Below, piece after piece: positions 26,318-33,257 of a DNA stretch of 33,257 nt. Below the pieces are notes generated by a model. It did not search any database. It saw nothing but the letters and a program-made list of their open reading frames with translations, and was not told where the DNA came from. A program made the position numbers and the translations under genes. Position 1 is the stretch's first letter. Every line of letters starts with the position of its first letter. The DNA is from Thermoguttaceae bacterium (GTDB taxonomy: Bacteria > Planctomycetota > Planctomycetia > Pirellulales > Thermoguttaceae), in contig JAFSMW010000123.1 in assembly GCA_017447745.1 (NCBI GenBank), positions 1 to 33,257 on the forward strand, read 5' to 3'.

Positions 26318-27217
26318 ATGAAACGAGCATTGTTTACGTCATTGCTTTTCGTTGTTGCGTCAAGCGTCGCTTCCGCCCAAATGGTAACGACCGGGACGCC
26401 GTTTAACCGCGTGAGCGACTCGTTCCATGAAAACATCGGCACAAGCTGGTCTTTGCAGGGTAAAAACTGGAGCATGAGTTTCGGCGGGAATAACGCTCTG
26501 CCGGGACAGGCGCCGTTTGGCAATCCCGGCGGGGCTGGCGGCGGAATTCAGGGCGGCGTCGGGTTCGGCGGAAACGGGTTTACCGGCAACATCTGGGGAC
26601 GCATGGAACAGGGTTCCAGCCGATCCTTGGTTAGTCAAACCCCGTCTGTTACAACGTTCAATGGCGTACCCGGCATGGTTTCCGACACGCAGCAAACTCC
26701 CTTTGTTATCAGCAACACTCCTGTTGTCGGCTCGTGGACGGGAATGCCTGGTATAGTTGACCCCACCGGCGGATCGCTGACAAGCGGTTTGACCAGACCG
26801 GTTGGGAATTCCCCGGTTTCTCAGGCGTTAAGCCGAGTTCGCGCCGCGGAAGGAACAGGAGCGGAGAATTCTCCCAACGGGCTTCGACGCGCAGCGTTCG
26901 GGTCGGATCGCCTGACCAGAAACAACCATTCGGACGTTGACGATTCCCCGTCGTTCGGTTCCGATAGCGCAGACGAAGCGCCCAGTTCCGCCGACAGCGT
27001 TGTCGGCTCTGTCGCTCAGATGAAACAGCTGTATCAGCAGGAAAACGTCGAACCGAAGCGGGAAAAGGCGCAGCTCAATATCGAAAAAGCCCGCGCCGCC
27101 GCAGAAAAAGGTCGCATTGGAGCTGCTAAGTCCTATTACAAAACCGCGATGAAATACGCTCAGGACGACGAAGTTAAAAAGACAATTATTAAAGAGTACA
27201 ACGCATTAGAAAAATAG
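26318..27217 (+). CDS. secreted Gly/Ser-rich protein with C-terminal helical segment
   Basis: This 299-residue exported protein has a signal peptide cleaved after ASA (residue 20). The mature start QMVTTGTPFNRVSDSFHENI resembles a recurring planctomycete secreted-protein opening. Residues about 60-95 are Gly-rich (GGAGGGIQGGVGFGGNG), and 95-235 are Ser/Pro/Thr-rich with little predicted structure. Residues about 245-299 form charged helices (NIEKARAAAEKGRIGAAKSY) that look like one tetratricopeptide-like hairpin. The role is unknown; an envelope or outer-surface structural protein is plausible. A perfect AGGAGG lies 6 nt before the ATG, the strongest ribosome binding site in the window, so it is probably well expressed. 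A palindromic element begins immediately after its stop codon. Confidence 0.75.
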   Translation: MKRALFTSLLFVVASSVASAQMVTTGTPFNRVSDSFHENIGTSWSLQGKNWSMSFGGNNALPGQAPFGNPGGAGGGIQGGVGFGGNGFTGNIWGRMEQGSSRSLVSQTPSVTTFNGVPGMVSDTQQTPFVISNTPVVGSWTGMPGIVDPTGGSLTSGLTRPVGNSPVSQALSRVRAAEGTGAENSPNGLRRAAFGSDRLTRNNHSDVDDSPSFGSDSADEAPSSADSVVGSVAQMKQLYQQENVEPKREKAQLNIEKARAAAEKGRIGAAKSYYKTAMKYAQDDEVKKTIIKEYNALEK

Positions 27218-27370
27218 ATGGATTGGAAGGCGGTAATGAAGTGAGCGAAGCGAACGAAATTACGCATTCGCCGTCAGGCGAACATGAATTTAGGTTCAGC
27301 TTTTTGGTTCGCCTTCGGCGAACTGCGTAATTCCGCTCCTGTTAGTCGCTCCATTACCGCCTTTCATCCA
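27218..27370. repeat. 153-bp palindromic element, copy B
   Basis: The second full copy of the element at 3273 starts directly after the TAG stop of the preceding gene. Left end ATGGATTGGAAGGCGGTAAT and right end ATTACCGCCTTTCATCCA form slightly mismatched terminal inverted repeats. Inner modules TTACGCATTCGCC and GCGAACTGCGTAA are conserved with copy A. A frame through it fuses in phase to pheA but is repeat-derived. Confidence 0.85.
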
Positions 27371-27391
27371 CTTCCTCCCCCAACACCCACC

Positions 27392-28441
27392 ATGGATCTC
27401 AATAAAATACGCCGTGAAATTGACCGAATCGACAACTCTATTCTTCGCGCCTTGCAGCGTCGAATTGAATGGGGTCGATTGACCTTGAAATTCAAAAAGA
27501 AAATCCTCTCTCCTGAACGCGAACAGGCGATTGTCAACAGCCTGATGGAACGCGAACGGTCGCTGCTTTCCAGCGAAGTTATTGAGGCGATTTATCAAAC
27601 CATCTTTACCGAGTCTCGACGCGTTCAGGCGGAAGCCCGCCCGTTAATCGCGTTTCAGGGCGAACACGGCGCGTTTACCGAAGTCGCCTGTCGGGAATGG
27701 AACAAGAATCTCGCGCCGATCCCGTGCGCTACCAATTCGGACGTTATCGAAGGAATAGAGCAGGGCGTTTACGACTTCGGCATGCTGCCGATTGAAAACA
27801 CGATTGTCGGGCGTCAAAACCACATCACGGCGTTGCTCAACCAGTCCAAGCTGCACATTGTCGGGGCGATCAGCATTCCGGTCGAGGAATGTTTGCTGGT
27901 CGTGCCCCGCGCGCCGTTGACCCAGCTTCGACGCGTTTACTCTCACCCCATGGCGCTGGCGGAATGCAAGAGCTTTATCCATCAAAACAACCTCGACGCG
28001 ATTGAGTATTTCGACACCGCCGGCGCGGCTCAATGGCTGGCGGAAAACCAGCCGGACGGAACGGCGGTTATTGCTGGAGAACTGGCGGCGAAGTATTACA
28101 ACCTGGAAGTGGCGCGGCACAACGTCGGCGACAACCCGCACGCAGCAACCCGATTTCTGGTCGTTGGCAGCGAGCCGAAATCTGACGGCGGAAACAAGAC
28201 GTCAATTTCGTTCTTCGTGAAGAATGAACCCGGCGCGCTGGCGGCGATTATGAATCTCTTTGCTGAGAGCAAAATCAACCTCAGTCACATCGATTCCGTT
28301 CTCGACTCGACGGGCGACTACGTCTTTTACGTCGACATAGACGCCAACGTTAACGACGCTCCCGTCGCGAAAGTCATGGAACAGGTCGAAAAGCTCTGTG
28401 ACTCGTACCGCGTCCTGGGATGCTATAACGAAATAAAGTGA
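27392..28441 (+). CDS. pheA: bifunctional chorismate mutase/prephenate dehydratase
   Basis: PheA converts chorismate to prephenate and then to phenylpyruvate in phenylalanine synthesis. The 349-residue protein has an AroQ-type chorismate mutase helical domain (residues 1-80; IRREIDRIDNSILRALQRRI). A prephenate dehydratase domain follows (about 85-265), with FQGEHGAFTE, YDFGMLPIENTIVG and the catalytic ATRF near its end. An ACT domain closes it (about 272-349; SISFFVKNEPGALAAIMNLF). The usual ACT motif ESRP is replaced by IDSV, so feedback by phenylalanine may be altered. ATG 27392 matches the conserved N terminus; the upstream in-frame extension is encoded by the palindromic element. No Shine-Dalgarno sequence is visible. 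Confidence 0.94.
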   Translation: MDLNKIRREIDRIDNSILRALQRRIEWGRLTLKFKKKILSPEREQAIVNSLMERERSLLSSEVIEAIYQTIFTESRRVQAEARPLIAFQGEHGAFTEVACREWNKNLAPIPCATNSDVIEGIEQGVYDFGMLPIENTIVGRQNHITALLNQSKLHIVGAISIPVEECLLVVPRAPLTQLRRVYSHPMALAECKSFIHQNNLDAIEYFDTAGAAQWLAENQPDGTAVIAGELAAKYYNLEVARHNVGDNPHAATRFLVVGSEPKSDGGNKTSISFFVKNEPGALAAIMNLFAESKINLSHIDSVLDSTGDYVFYVDIDANVNDAPVAKVMEQVEKLCDSYRVLGCYNEIK

Positions 28442-28462
28442 TGCTATTGAATCGATATTGAT

Positions 28463-28547
28463 GTGAGTGAGGAGTGAGGAGGGAGAAGGGATGAGTTGAA
28501 GAGCTTTGCGCTCCCCTACTGCCTACTGCCTATTGCCTACTGCCTAA
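28463..28547. repeat. heptamer arrays between pheA and menA
   Basis: GTGAGTGAGGAGTGAGGAG (starting at 28463) and a TACTGCC-type array (about 28515-28547) flank a short AGAGCTTTGCGCTC hairpin. The second array ends 2 nt before the menA ATG and so occupies the place of a ribosome binding site. Confidence 0.75.
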
Positions 28548-28548
28548 A

Positions 28549-29454
28549 ATGACCCCTACCGCTGCTGTCGAACTTGTTGCGCCGCATACGTGGCCGGCGT
28601 CTGTCTTGCCGGTTCTGCTGGCAGGGACGATGACGATGCACGATTGCCCGGAGAACTTCTCGCCTTTGATGTTTTTCGTCTTGCTGGCGATTTCCATTTT
28701 GATGCAGTCTTCGGCGAACGTGATTAACGACTACGCCGATTTCGTTCGCGGGGCAGACACGGCAGACAATCAGCCGGATAAAGAGGACTCCGCTATGGTT
28801 TATCGCGGCGTTAGCCCGGCGGCGGCGTTGACGCTTTTCTTCCTGCTCATGGCGACGGCGGGCGGGCTTGGCGCCTACGTCATTTGGAAGACGGGCTGGA
28901 TTCCGCTGGTTATCGGCGCGATTGGCGCAGCAACGGTTTGCCTATACAGCATCGGGAAGAAGCCGATTTCCTATCTGCCGTTGGGAGAACTGACAAGCGG
29001 CTTTGTCATGGGCGGACTGATTACCCTGGCAAGCTCAACGGTTCTGACCGGCGCGTTTTCGTGGCGTCCGCTGCTGTATTCCATTCCGCTGATTTTGGGA
29101 ATCGGCTTGATTATGTGCACCAACAACACGTGCGACATCGAAAAAGACATTCAAGCCAACAGAAAAACGTTTTCCGCAATCGTCGGGCGCGTATGGGCAA
29201 GACGGACGTACCATCTGTTCGTTTATCTCTGGATAGCGTCTATTGTAACAATCGTCGCTGTTTTCTTCCCCGCCGGGTGGATTATCCTGCCGGTTTATTT
29301 GATCGCGTCTTATCCGCCGCTTCGCGCTCTGTTGAGCAACCCGCTGATTCTCAACTCCCGAATCGCCGCCATGGGACAGATTCTCACTGTGAATCTGGTC
29401 ATGACGACGTTCTATGTAATAGCGATATTTGCAGACAAGGTGTTTGCGAGTTAG
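28549..29454 (+). CDS. menA: 1,4-dihydroxy-2-naphthoate polyprenyltransferase (MenA-like UbiA family)
   Basis: MenA attaches the polyprenyl chain to 1,4-dihydroxy-2-naphthoate in the membrane, giving demethylmenaquinone. The 301-residue protein has eight or nine hydrophobic helices. The first Asp-rich motif is NVINDYADFVRGAD (residues 57-70). The second is NNTCDIEKDIQANRKT, matching the MenA pattern NNxRDxxxD. The opening PHTWPASVLPVLLAGT is also MenA-like. No other men genes are in the window, so another UbiA-family substrate cannot be fully excluded. It suggests menaquinone-based respiration. The last codons and stop lie in a heptamer repeat. Confidence 0.88.
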   Translation: MTPTAAVELVAPHTWPASVLPVLLAGTMTMHDCPENFSPLMFFVLLAISILMQSSANVINDYADFVRGADTADNQPDKEDSAMVYRGVSPAAALTLFFLLMATAGGLGAYVIWKTGWIPLVIGAIGAATVCLYSIGKKPISYLPLGELTSGFVMGGLITLASSTVLTGAFSWRPLLYSIPLILGIGLIMCTNNTCDIEKDIQANRKTFSAIVGRVWARRTYHLFVYLWIASIVTIVAVFFPAGWIILPVYLIASYPPLRALLSNPLILNSRIAAMGQILTVNLVMTTFYVIAIFADKVFAS

Positions 29455-29466
29455 GAGTTAGGAGCG
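29447..29466. repeat. short heptamer array over the menA stop codon
   Basis: GAGTTAGGAGTTAGGAG spans the final Ser codon and TAG stop (29452-29454) of menA, so the repeat provides the stop. Confidence 0.7.
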
Positions 29467-29578
29467 GACGCAAGCGCTCCTCGGAATATAATCGTCTGAT
29501 CGGGTGCGTTAATATTTTGAGAACAGACGGAACGTAGAAAAATGCTTTTACGTAGAACTCAGACTTATCTGTTCTTAT

Positions 29579-29785
29579 CCCCACGTCTTTAGACGTGGGA
29601 AATAAAAACAATTCAAAAATCGTAGCCCCCAGATTTATCTGGGGGACTAAATTAAGACGCCTCCTCCAAACGCTTCCCTTCCCCTCCTTTCCCCGCTCCG
29701 AATGGAGCGGGGAAAGGAGGGGAATTCGTGCGTTATATTATTATTTATGCTGTTTTGAATCCCACGCCTAAAGGCGTGGGCTACG
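29579..29785 (+). repeat. composite hairpin element, copy 3
   Basis: Modules in order are CCCACGTC-TTTA-GACGTGGG (29580-29599), CCCCCAGATTTATCTGGGGG (29626-29645), a perfect 21-bp pyrimidine/purine hairpin (29679-29724) and CCCACGCC-TAAA-GGCGTGGG (29761-29780). AACGCC-TAAA-GGCGTT follows at 29833-29848. The rest of the gap from 29467 to 29916 contains no gene I can support. Confidence 0.85.
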
Positions 29786-29916
29786 AAATTTTATATTCTT
29801 AATTGTTCTCACAGCTGAAGCGGTGAAGAACAAACGCCTAAAGGCGTTGCCTATGATCAATTGTAAATCATACCTATTTCGTAATCCCAAATTTATCGTG
29901 TCCTTTCAAAAATTGT

Positions 29917-31128
29917 TTACCGCGGCAAGCGTTTGCTTTTCATGACGTTGACGAACGCCCGGTTGACGTCTACCCAGCTGCCGAAGCATTTCTCGAATTC
30001 TTCCATTCGATCTTCGGACGAGTCCCAGACAAAGGGCGTTTTCTCGCTCATGATATTCAGGTACTGAACGAACTTTTTCGGGTTCCGTTTGATCAACAGC
30101 CAGGTCAGCCCCCACGCCTCGGCGTAGGCTTCCTCCGCAACTTCCAGATTGGTAAACAGAGCGTCGTCGGTAATCATCATTTTGATAGCTTCCGGGTTCC
30201 GGCGGGGCAGACGCTGTTTGATAAGCCGCAGTCGGGCGGGGTTGTCTTTTCCCAAAGACGCCCAGCCGGACGACGATTTCAAATTGGGCGTTTCGAAGTA
30301 CATGGCGATTCCTTCTGAAAGCCAGCGCGGCATGTCGGCGTAACGAACCTGCATTCCGGAATTGTACGCCAACTGATGCGTTGCTTCGTGAACGATGGTT
30401 GCAACCATTCGCGCGGCGTCGGGCTGAGCCAGCAGGTTGCGAATCTTCGCTGCCTCGGAAACCCGGCTTGACGCTCGCTGATTCATGTTGTCTGCGCCGG
30501 TCAGGTCGAAAAGATTGACTCGGTTGGACTCCATGCTGTAATACCCGATAATCGCGTCGCCGGCGTCGCCCAACTCGTCTTTGCAGAACCGGACGTATTC
30601 CTTGCTGTCGGCAAAAATAATCGCAATCAGCGGCGTAGACGGCTCCGACAGCTTCATGCCGTTTGACGTCCAGAAGTTATAAAAGACGTTGTGCAGATTC
30701 TCAAACAACTGCGCCGTCCATCGGGCGAACGCCTCGGACGTTTCGTAGAAAATCAGGTAATGTTTTGACTCGAAAACCTTAAACCCCGGCGGCAGCTCTT
30801 TGAGCATTTTTTCCTTGATTTCCGATGCCGTAGAGTACGCAAACGGGCGGTCGTCGGACGTCTTGCTGACGATGTTGTCCGGCGTTATCGGGTGCAGAAA
30901 GTTCATCGCGTCGCGAATAACAATTCCGCCGTCTTTGGCGTTGACGATAATCTCGCCCTCAAGCGTTTTCTCGCCGCCGTCCGTCTTGACTGTAACAACG
31001 TCCATGGCGGAGGATACGGACGTTAACAGCAAGACGAGAAGGGAAATTAGTGAGGAGTGAGGAGTGAGGAGTGAGGAGCGTGAAACGCTCTGTTTCTCTT
31101 GCTTGTTTGGATTATAAAATGTTTTCAT
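29917..31128 (-). CDS. DUF1570 zinc metalloprotease-like exported protein
   Basis: This 403-residue protein belongs to the DUF1570 type, abundant in planctomycetes. Residues about 117-185 (FKVFESKHYLIFYET, then PLIAIIFADSKEYVRF) precede the zinc site HEATH (residues 247-251). WLSEGIAMYFE (269-279) then supplies the third ligand Glu of a gluzincin-like fold. It should act outside the cytoplasm; substrate unknown. The signal peptide is odd: residues 17-29 (RSSLLTPHSSLIS) are encoded by a heptamer tandem repeat placed between the start and the hydrophobic core LLVLLLTSVSSA. The ATG has AAGG 8 nt upstream (plus 31136-31139). The sulfatase gene ends 98 nt upstream on the same strand. Confidence 0.85.
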   Translation of the reverse strand: MKTFYNPNKQEKQSVSRSSLLTPHSSLISLLVLLLTSVSSAMDVVTVKTDGGEKTLEGEIIVNAKDGGIVIRDAMNFLHPITPDNIVSKTSDDRPFAYSTASEIKEKMLKELPPGFKVFESKHYLIFYETSEAFARWTAQLFENLHNVFYNFWTSNGMKLSEPSTPLIAIIFADSKEYVRFCKDELGDAGDAIIGYYSMESNRVNLFDLTGADNMNQRASSRVSEAAKIRNLLAQPDAARMVATIVHEATHQLAYNSGMQVRYADMPRWLSEGIAMYFETPNLKSSSGWASLGKDNPARLRLIKQRLPRRNPEAIKMMITDDALFTNLEVAEEAYAEAWGLTWLLIKRNPKKFVQYLNIMSEKTPFVWDSSEDRMEEFEKCFGSWVDVNRAFVNVMKSKRLPR

Positions 31129-31222
31129 TTTGGAACCTTATTGTATCTTTGTTATTTTGACGTATAAAAACCATCGGGGAGCGCATGCGAAACTCCTCAC
31201 TCCTCACTCCTAATTCCTAACT
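31048..31222. repeat. inverted heptamer arrays flanking the DUF1570 gene start
   Basis: GAGTGAG units (31048-31078, inside the coding region) and complementary ACTCCTC units (31192-31222, in the gap behind the sulfatase stop) face each other across 113 bp. That 113 bp contains the ATG and any promoter of the DUF1570 gene. Confidence 0.8.
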
Positions 31223-31226
31223 CGCG

Positions 31227-32636
31227 CTACTTCCAATTCCAAACGGGGTTCGGCGTTCTCGCCGAATTGAGTATCTTTCTGGCTTTTTGAACGAGGTCGG
31301 GGCGTTTGTCAGCGAGGTTGTTGAGTTCTTTGGGGTCTTTGACGATATTGTAAATCTCGATTTTCCCGCGGGGCTTTTTGTTCATGTCGTTTTGAACCGC
31401 TTTGAAGTCCCCGAATCGAACGGCTCGTTTCCCGCCCATCTCGTGGAATTCCCAGTACAGGTACTCGTGGGATTTCTGCGAGTCCGGGTCGCCCAGCAGG
31501 GTCGGGACGAGGCTGATTCCGTCGAGGTTGTCCGGCGTTTTCGCCCCGGCAAGTTGAGCAAACGTGGGAAGAATGTCCCAGAACGCGGCGATGTGGTCTG
31601 TAACAGTCCCCGGCTGGATTTTGCCTTTCCATTGAATTACAAACGGTTCCCGAATTCCGCCGTCGTACAGGTCGCGTTTCAGACCGCGAACGGCGCCGGA
31701 GGAATTGAAGAAGTCCGGTCGATGCCCGCCTTCGTGATGGGGACCGTTGTCGCTGGTGAAAACGACAATCGTGTCCTCTTCCAGACCCAGCTCTTTAAGC
31801 AGGTCGAGAACCTGCCCGACGGTGTCGTCCAGATGCGTTACCATGGCGGGAAACGCCGCTATCGGGTTGCGAACGACGGTATTGTACGAATAGCGCCCCA
31901 AGACGTTTTCGAACTCCGGGTATTTTTCTCGCCACGGGGTCATGTACGGTTCCGGAACCTGCATGGCGGCGTGAGGAATCGTTACCGGCATATAGCAGAA
32001 AAACGGCTTGTCCTTGTTGGCGCGAATGAACTCCAGCGCCTTCTCGACGATTAAATCGTGGGAGTACGTCTTCCCGTCGAGGTCGATTTGAACGCCGTTG
32101 TCGTGCAGCCGGGGCGGGTAATAGTTGTGGGCTTCCAGCTGGGAATAGTACCCGAAAAAGCGGTCGACGCCGTGTTTGTTGGGGTCGCCGCAGTTCCCGA
32201 CAGCGCCAAGCCCCCATTTCCCAAACACGCCGATGGAGTACCCGGCGTCTTTCAGAACCCGCGTCAACGTTACGGCGTCAGCGGGAATCGGGGAATCCCC
32301 AAACGGCTTAGCTGCCATGTTGCCCCGAATATAGGCGTGTCCGGAATGAACGCCGGTCATCAGACAGCACCGGGACGGCGCGCAAACGGTCGTCCCAGCG
32401 TACATCTGAGTAAACTTCATGCCCTGTTGAGCCAGTGAGTCGATTCGCGGCGTAGAGAACTTCGACTGCCCATAACAGCTCACGTCCCCGTACCCGAGGT
32501 CGTCCGCCATAATAAAGACTATATTGGGCTGCCGCGCTCCTGACGCCGGGGAACGGGATTCGTCAGCAAACGCCGGAGTTATCAAGACGGCTAAAAGGGA
32601 CAAGGCGGCGAGGGTTCTAAAAGGGAAATTATTCAT
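31227..32636 (-). CDS. secreted Cys-type sulfatase (arylsulfatase A-like)
   Basis: This 469-residue sulfatase hydrolyses sulfate esters, probably from host or algal polysaccharides. The Sec signal peptide is cleaved after AFA (residue 24). Metal ligands lie in NIVFIMADDLGYGD (Asp45, Asp46). The formylglycine motif CAPSR has Cys85, the residue oxidised by a formylglycine-generating enzyme. GKWGLG and VFTSDNGPH complete the active site, and KRDLYDGGIREPFVIQW is also typical. ATG 32636 is chosen because it gives a clean signal peptide; the frame extends upstream to 32780 but only through a palindromic repeat. No ribosome binding site is visible. No maturase is in the window. The leader contains the 158-bp element described separately. 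Confidence 0.93.
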   Translation of the reverse strand: MNNFPFRTLAALSLLAVLITPAFADESRSPASGARQPNIVFIMADDLGYGDVSCYGQSKFSTPRIDSLAQQGMKFTQMYAGTTVCAPSRCCLMTGVHSGHAYIRGNMAAKPFGDSPIPADAVTLTRVLKDAGYSIGVFGKWGLGAVGNCGDPNKHGVDRFFGYYSQLEAHNYYPPRLHDNGVQIDLDGKTYSHDLIVEKALEFIRANKDKPFFCYMPVTIPHAAMQVPEPYMTPWREKYPEFENVLGRYSYNTVVRNPIAAFPAMVTHLDDTVGQVLDLLKELGLEEDTIVVFTSDNGPHHEGGHRPDFFNSSGAVRGLKRDLYDGGIREPFVIQWKGKIQPGTVTDHIAAFWDILPTFAQLAGAKTPDNLDGISLVPTLLGDPDSQKSHEYLYWEFHEMGGKRAVRFGDFKAVQNDMNKKPRGKIEIYNIVKDPKELNNLADKRPDLVQKARKILNSARTPNPVWNWK

Positions 32637-32658
32637 AATTTGGTAAAATGGGTAAATC

Positions 32659-32816
32659 TTTCGGAGTGCGAGAGGGAAGCGAAGCGAAACTCTCGCTTTT
32701 CTTCTACATAGAATTGCTTTAATCGGCAAGCGCAGCTTGCTAAGAAAAGCGGAAACAACTTCTTGACGGCAAGCCGTCAAATATGAAAGCGGGAGCTTTG
32801 CTCCTGCACTCCGAAA
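32659..32816. repeat. 158-bp palindrome-rich element in the sulfatase leader
   Basis: Ends TTTCGGAGTGC (32659-32669) and GCACTCCGAAA (32806-32816) are exact inverted repeats. Inside are GGCAAGCGCAGCTTGC, GACGGCAAGCCGTC and GCGGGAGCTTTGCTCCTGC. The module GACGGCAAGCCGTC is shared with the element at 14146-14404. The gap beyond it (32817-33042) holds the putative sulfatase promoter and palindromes such as CGTCTCGAAGAGACG. Confidence 0.75.
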
Positions 32817-32845
32817 CAGGGGATATACAGCGCCAGCTTTTCTCG

Positions 32846-32874
32846 ATTATACCATTTTCTCAAATCCAATGCAA
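32846..32874 (-). promoter_or_regulatory. putative promoter of the sulfatase gene
   Basis: On the minus strand TTGCAT (plus 32869-32874) is followed after 17 nt by a perfect TATAAT (plus 32846-32851). A transcript from here would carry the whole 158-bp palindromic element in a leader of about 200 nt. Confidence 0.45.
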
Positions 32875-33042
32875 GATTGCTCCCGAAAAAATGGAAATCC
32901 CCAGGGTGCACGCAAATATTTCTTGCGAAGATAGACAAGATGTGCAACAGAACCGCGTCTCGAAGAGACGCCATTTCTATAACCGTCGACTTTAGTCTAC
33001 GGACGACGAAACGCTCTCCCCTCACCTCTAATCGAGTCCGTC

Positions 33043-33146
33043 TTTTTTCTTCCCTTCCCTCACGCCTAGCGTGAGGGAAGGGAAGAAAAAAGGTATTTGT
33101 CGATTTCTTTTTTGTTATTCTTTAAGTCCGTGGGTTAAAACCCCAT
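33043..33146 (+). repeat. partial or diverged composite hairpin element, copy 4
   Basis: A perfect 23-bp pyrimidine/purine hairpin with a CTA loop (33043-33091) is followed by a linker and the imperfect palindrome CCGTGGGTTAAAACCCCA. An upstream imperfect palindrome CCGTCGAC-TTTA-GTCTACGG lies near 32983-33002. The CCCCCAGAT module is absent. From 33150 to the window end nothing is recognisable. Confidence 0.65.
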
Positions 33147-33257
33147 AGGTATCAACTTAAGAGGAGGCAATTATTGTTTGTGATAATTGTCTTTTATTGA
33201 GTCGGTCGTATAATAAGGGGTCTGTTATACGTGTATTACGTTTAGGATTTTCGAGCA

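Noticed and set aside
27284-27391. N-terminal extension of pheA
   Set aside because: It derives from the 153-bp palindromic element; the chorismate mutase domain starts at 27392.
32637-32780. N-terminal extension of the sulfatase
   Set aside because: It is repeat-derived and would bury the signal peptide at residue 49.

Overview
The window looks like a chromosomal segment of a planctomycete (Planctomycetota, probably a Pirellulales-like and possibly anaerobic lineage). The evidence is a DUF1570 HExxH metalloprotease, a secreted Cys-type sulfatase, several lipoproteins and secreted proteins of planctomycete style, a second degenerate MurE-like protein, and intergenic space packed with short palindromes. 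GC content is roughly one half. I see no phage genes, no transposase, no CRISPR array, no rRNA and no convincing tRNA.

Layout. 1-3600: a catalytically degraded MurE-like protein and two Cys-containing lipoproteins. 3479-6588: nadB (L-aspartate oxidase) followed 10 nt later by the first of four TlpA-like thioredoxins; a promoter precedes the pair and a terminator follows it. 6642-11560: three more paralogous TlpA-like proteins with their own promoter and a strong terminator; the last is a fused, internally duplicated version. 12023-14130: a UPF0104-type membrane protein and a MoxR ATPase. 14469-17666: promoter, NikM/CbiM-type S component with a fused PDGLE domain, LarC (nickel insertion into the lactate racemase pincer cofactor) and a DUF362 protein, tightly spaced. 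17838-21658: a NapH/NapG-like polyferredoxin with an internal Tat motif, and a secreted FAD oxidoreductase closed by a terminator. 22020-24034 (minus): a 56-residue membrane protein, a left-handed beta-helix acyltransferase and a lipoprotein. 24638-29454: pyrG, a secreted protein, pheA and menA. 29917-32636 (minus): a DUF1570 protease and a sulfatase.

The genes are mostly housekeeping (NAD, CTP, phenylalanine and menaquinone synthesis) plus cell-envelope redox functions. The extracytoplasmic redox theme is strong: four thioredoxin-fold envelope proteins, a polyferredoxin, a DUF362 protein and an exported FAD enzyme.

The most unusual content is intergenic. (1) A roughly 205-bp composite element of four hairpins occurs three times (7-163 inverted and cut by the window edge, 21708-21912, 29579-29785) with a partial fourth at 33043. 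Its linkers are conserved while the hairpin arms change in a compensatory way. (2) Degenerate heptanucleotide tandem repeats occur at about ten intergenic sites, often as inverted pairs. They supply stop codons, abut a ribosome binding site, or are translated into a signal peptide. (3) Elements of about 155-260 bp have terminal inverted repeats and are built from shared palindromic modules. These look like non-autonomous, REP/MITE-like families.
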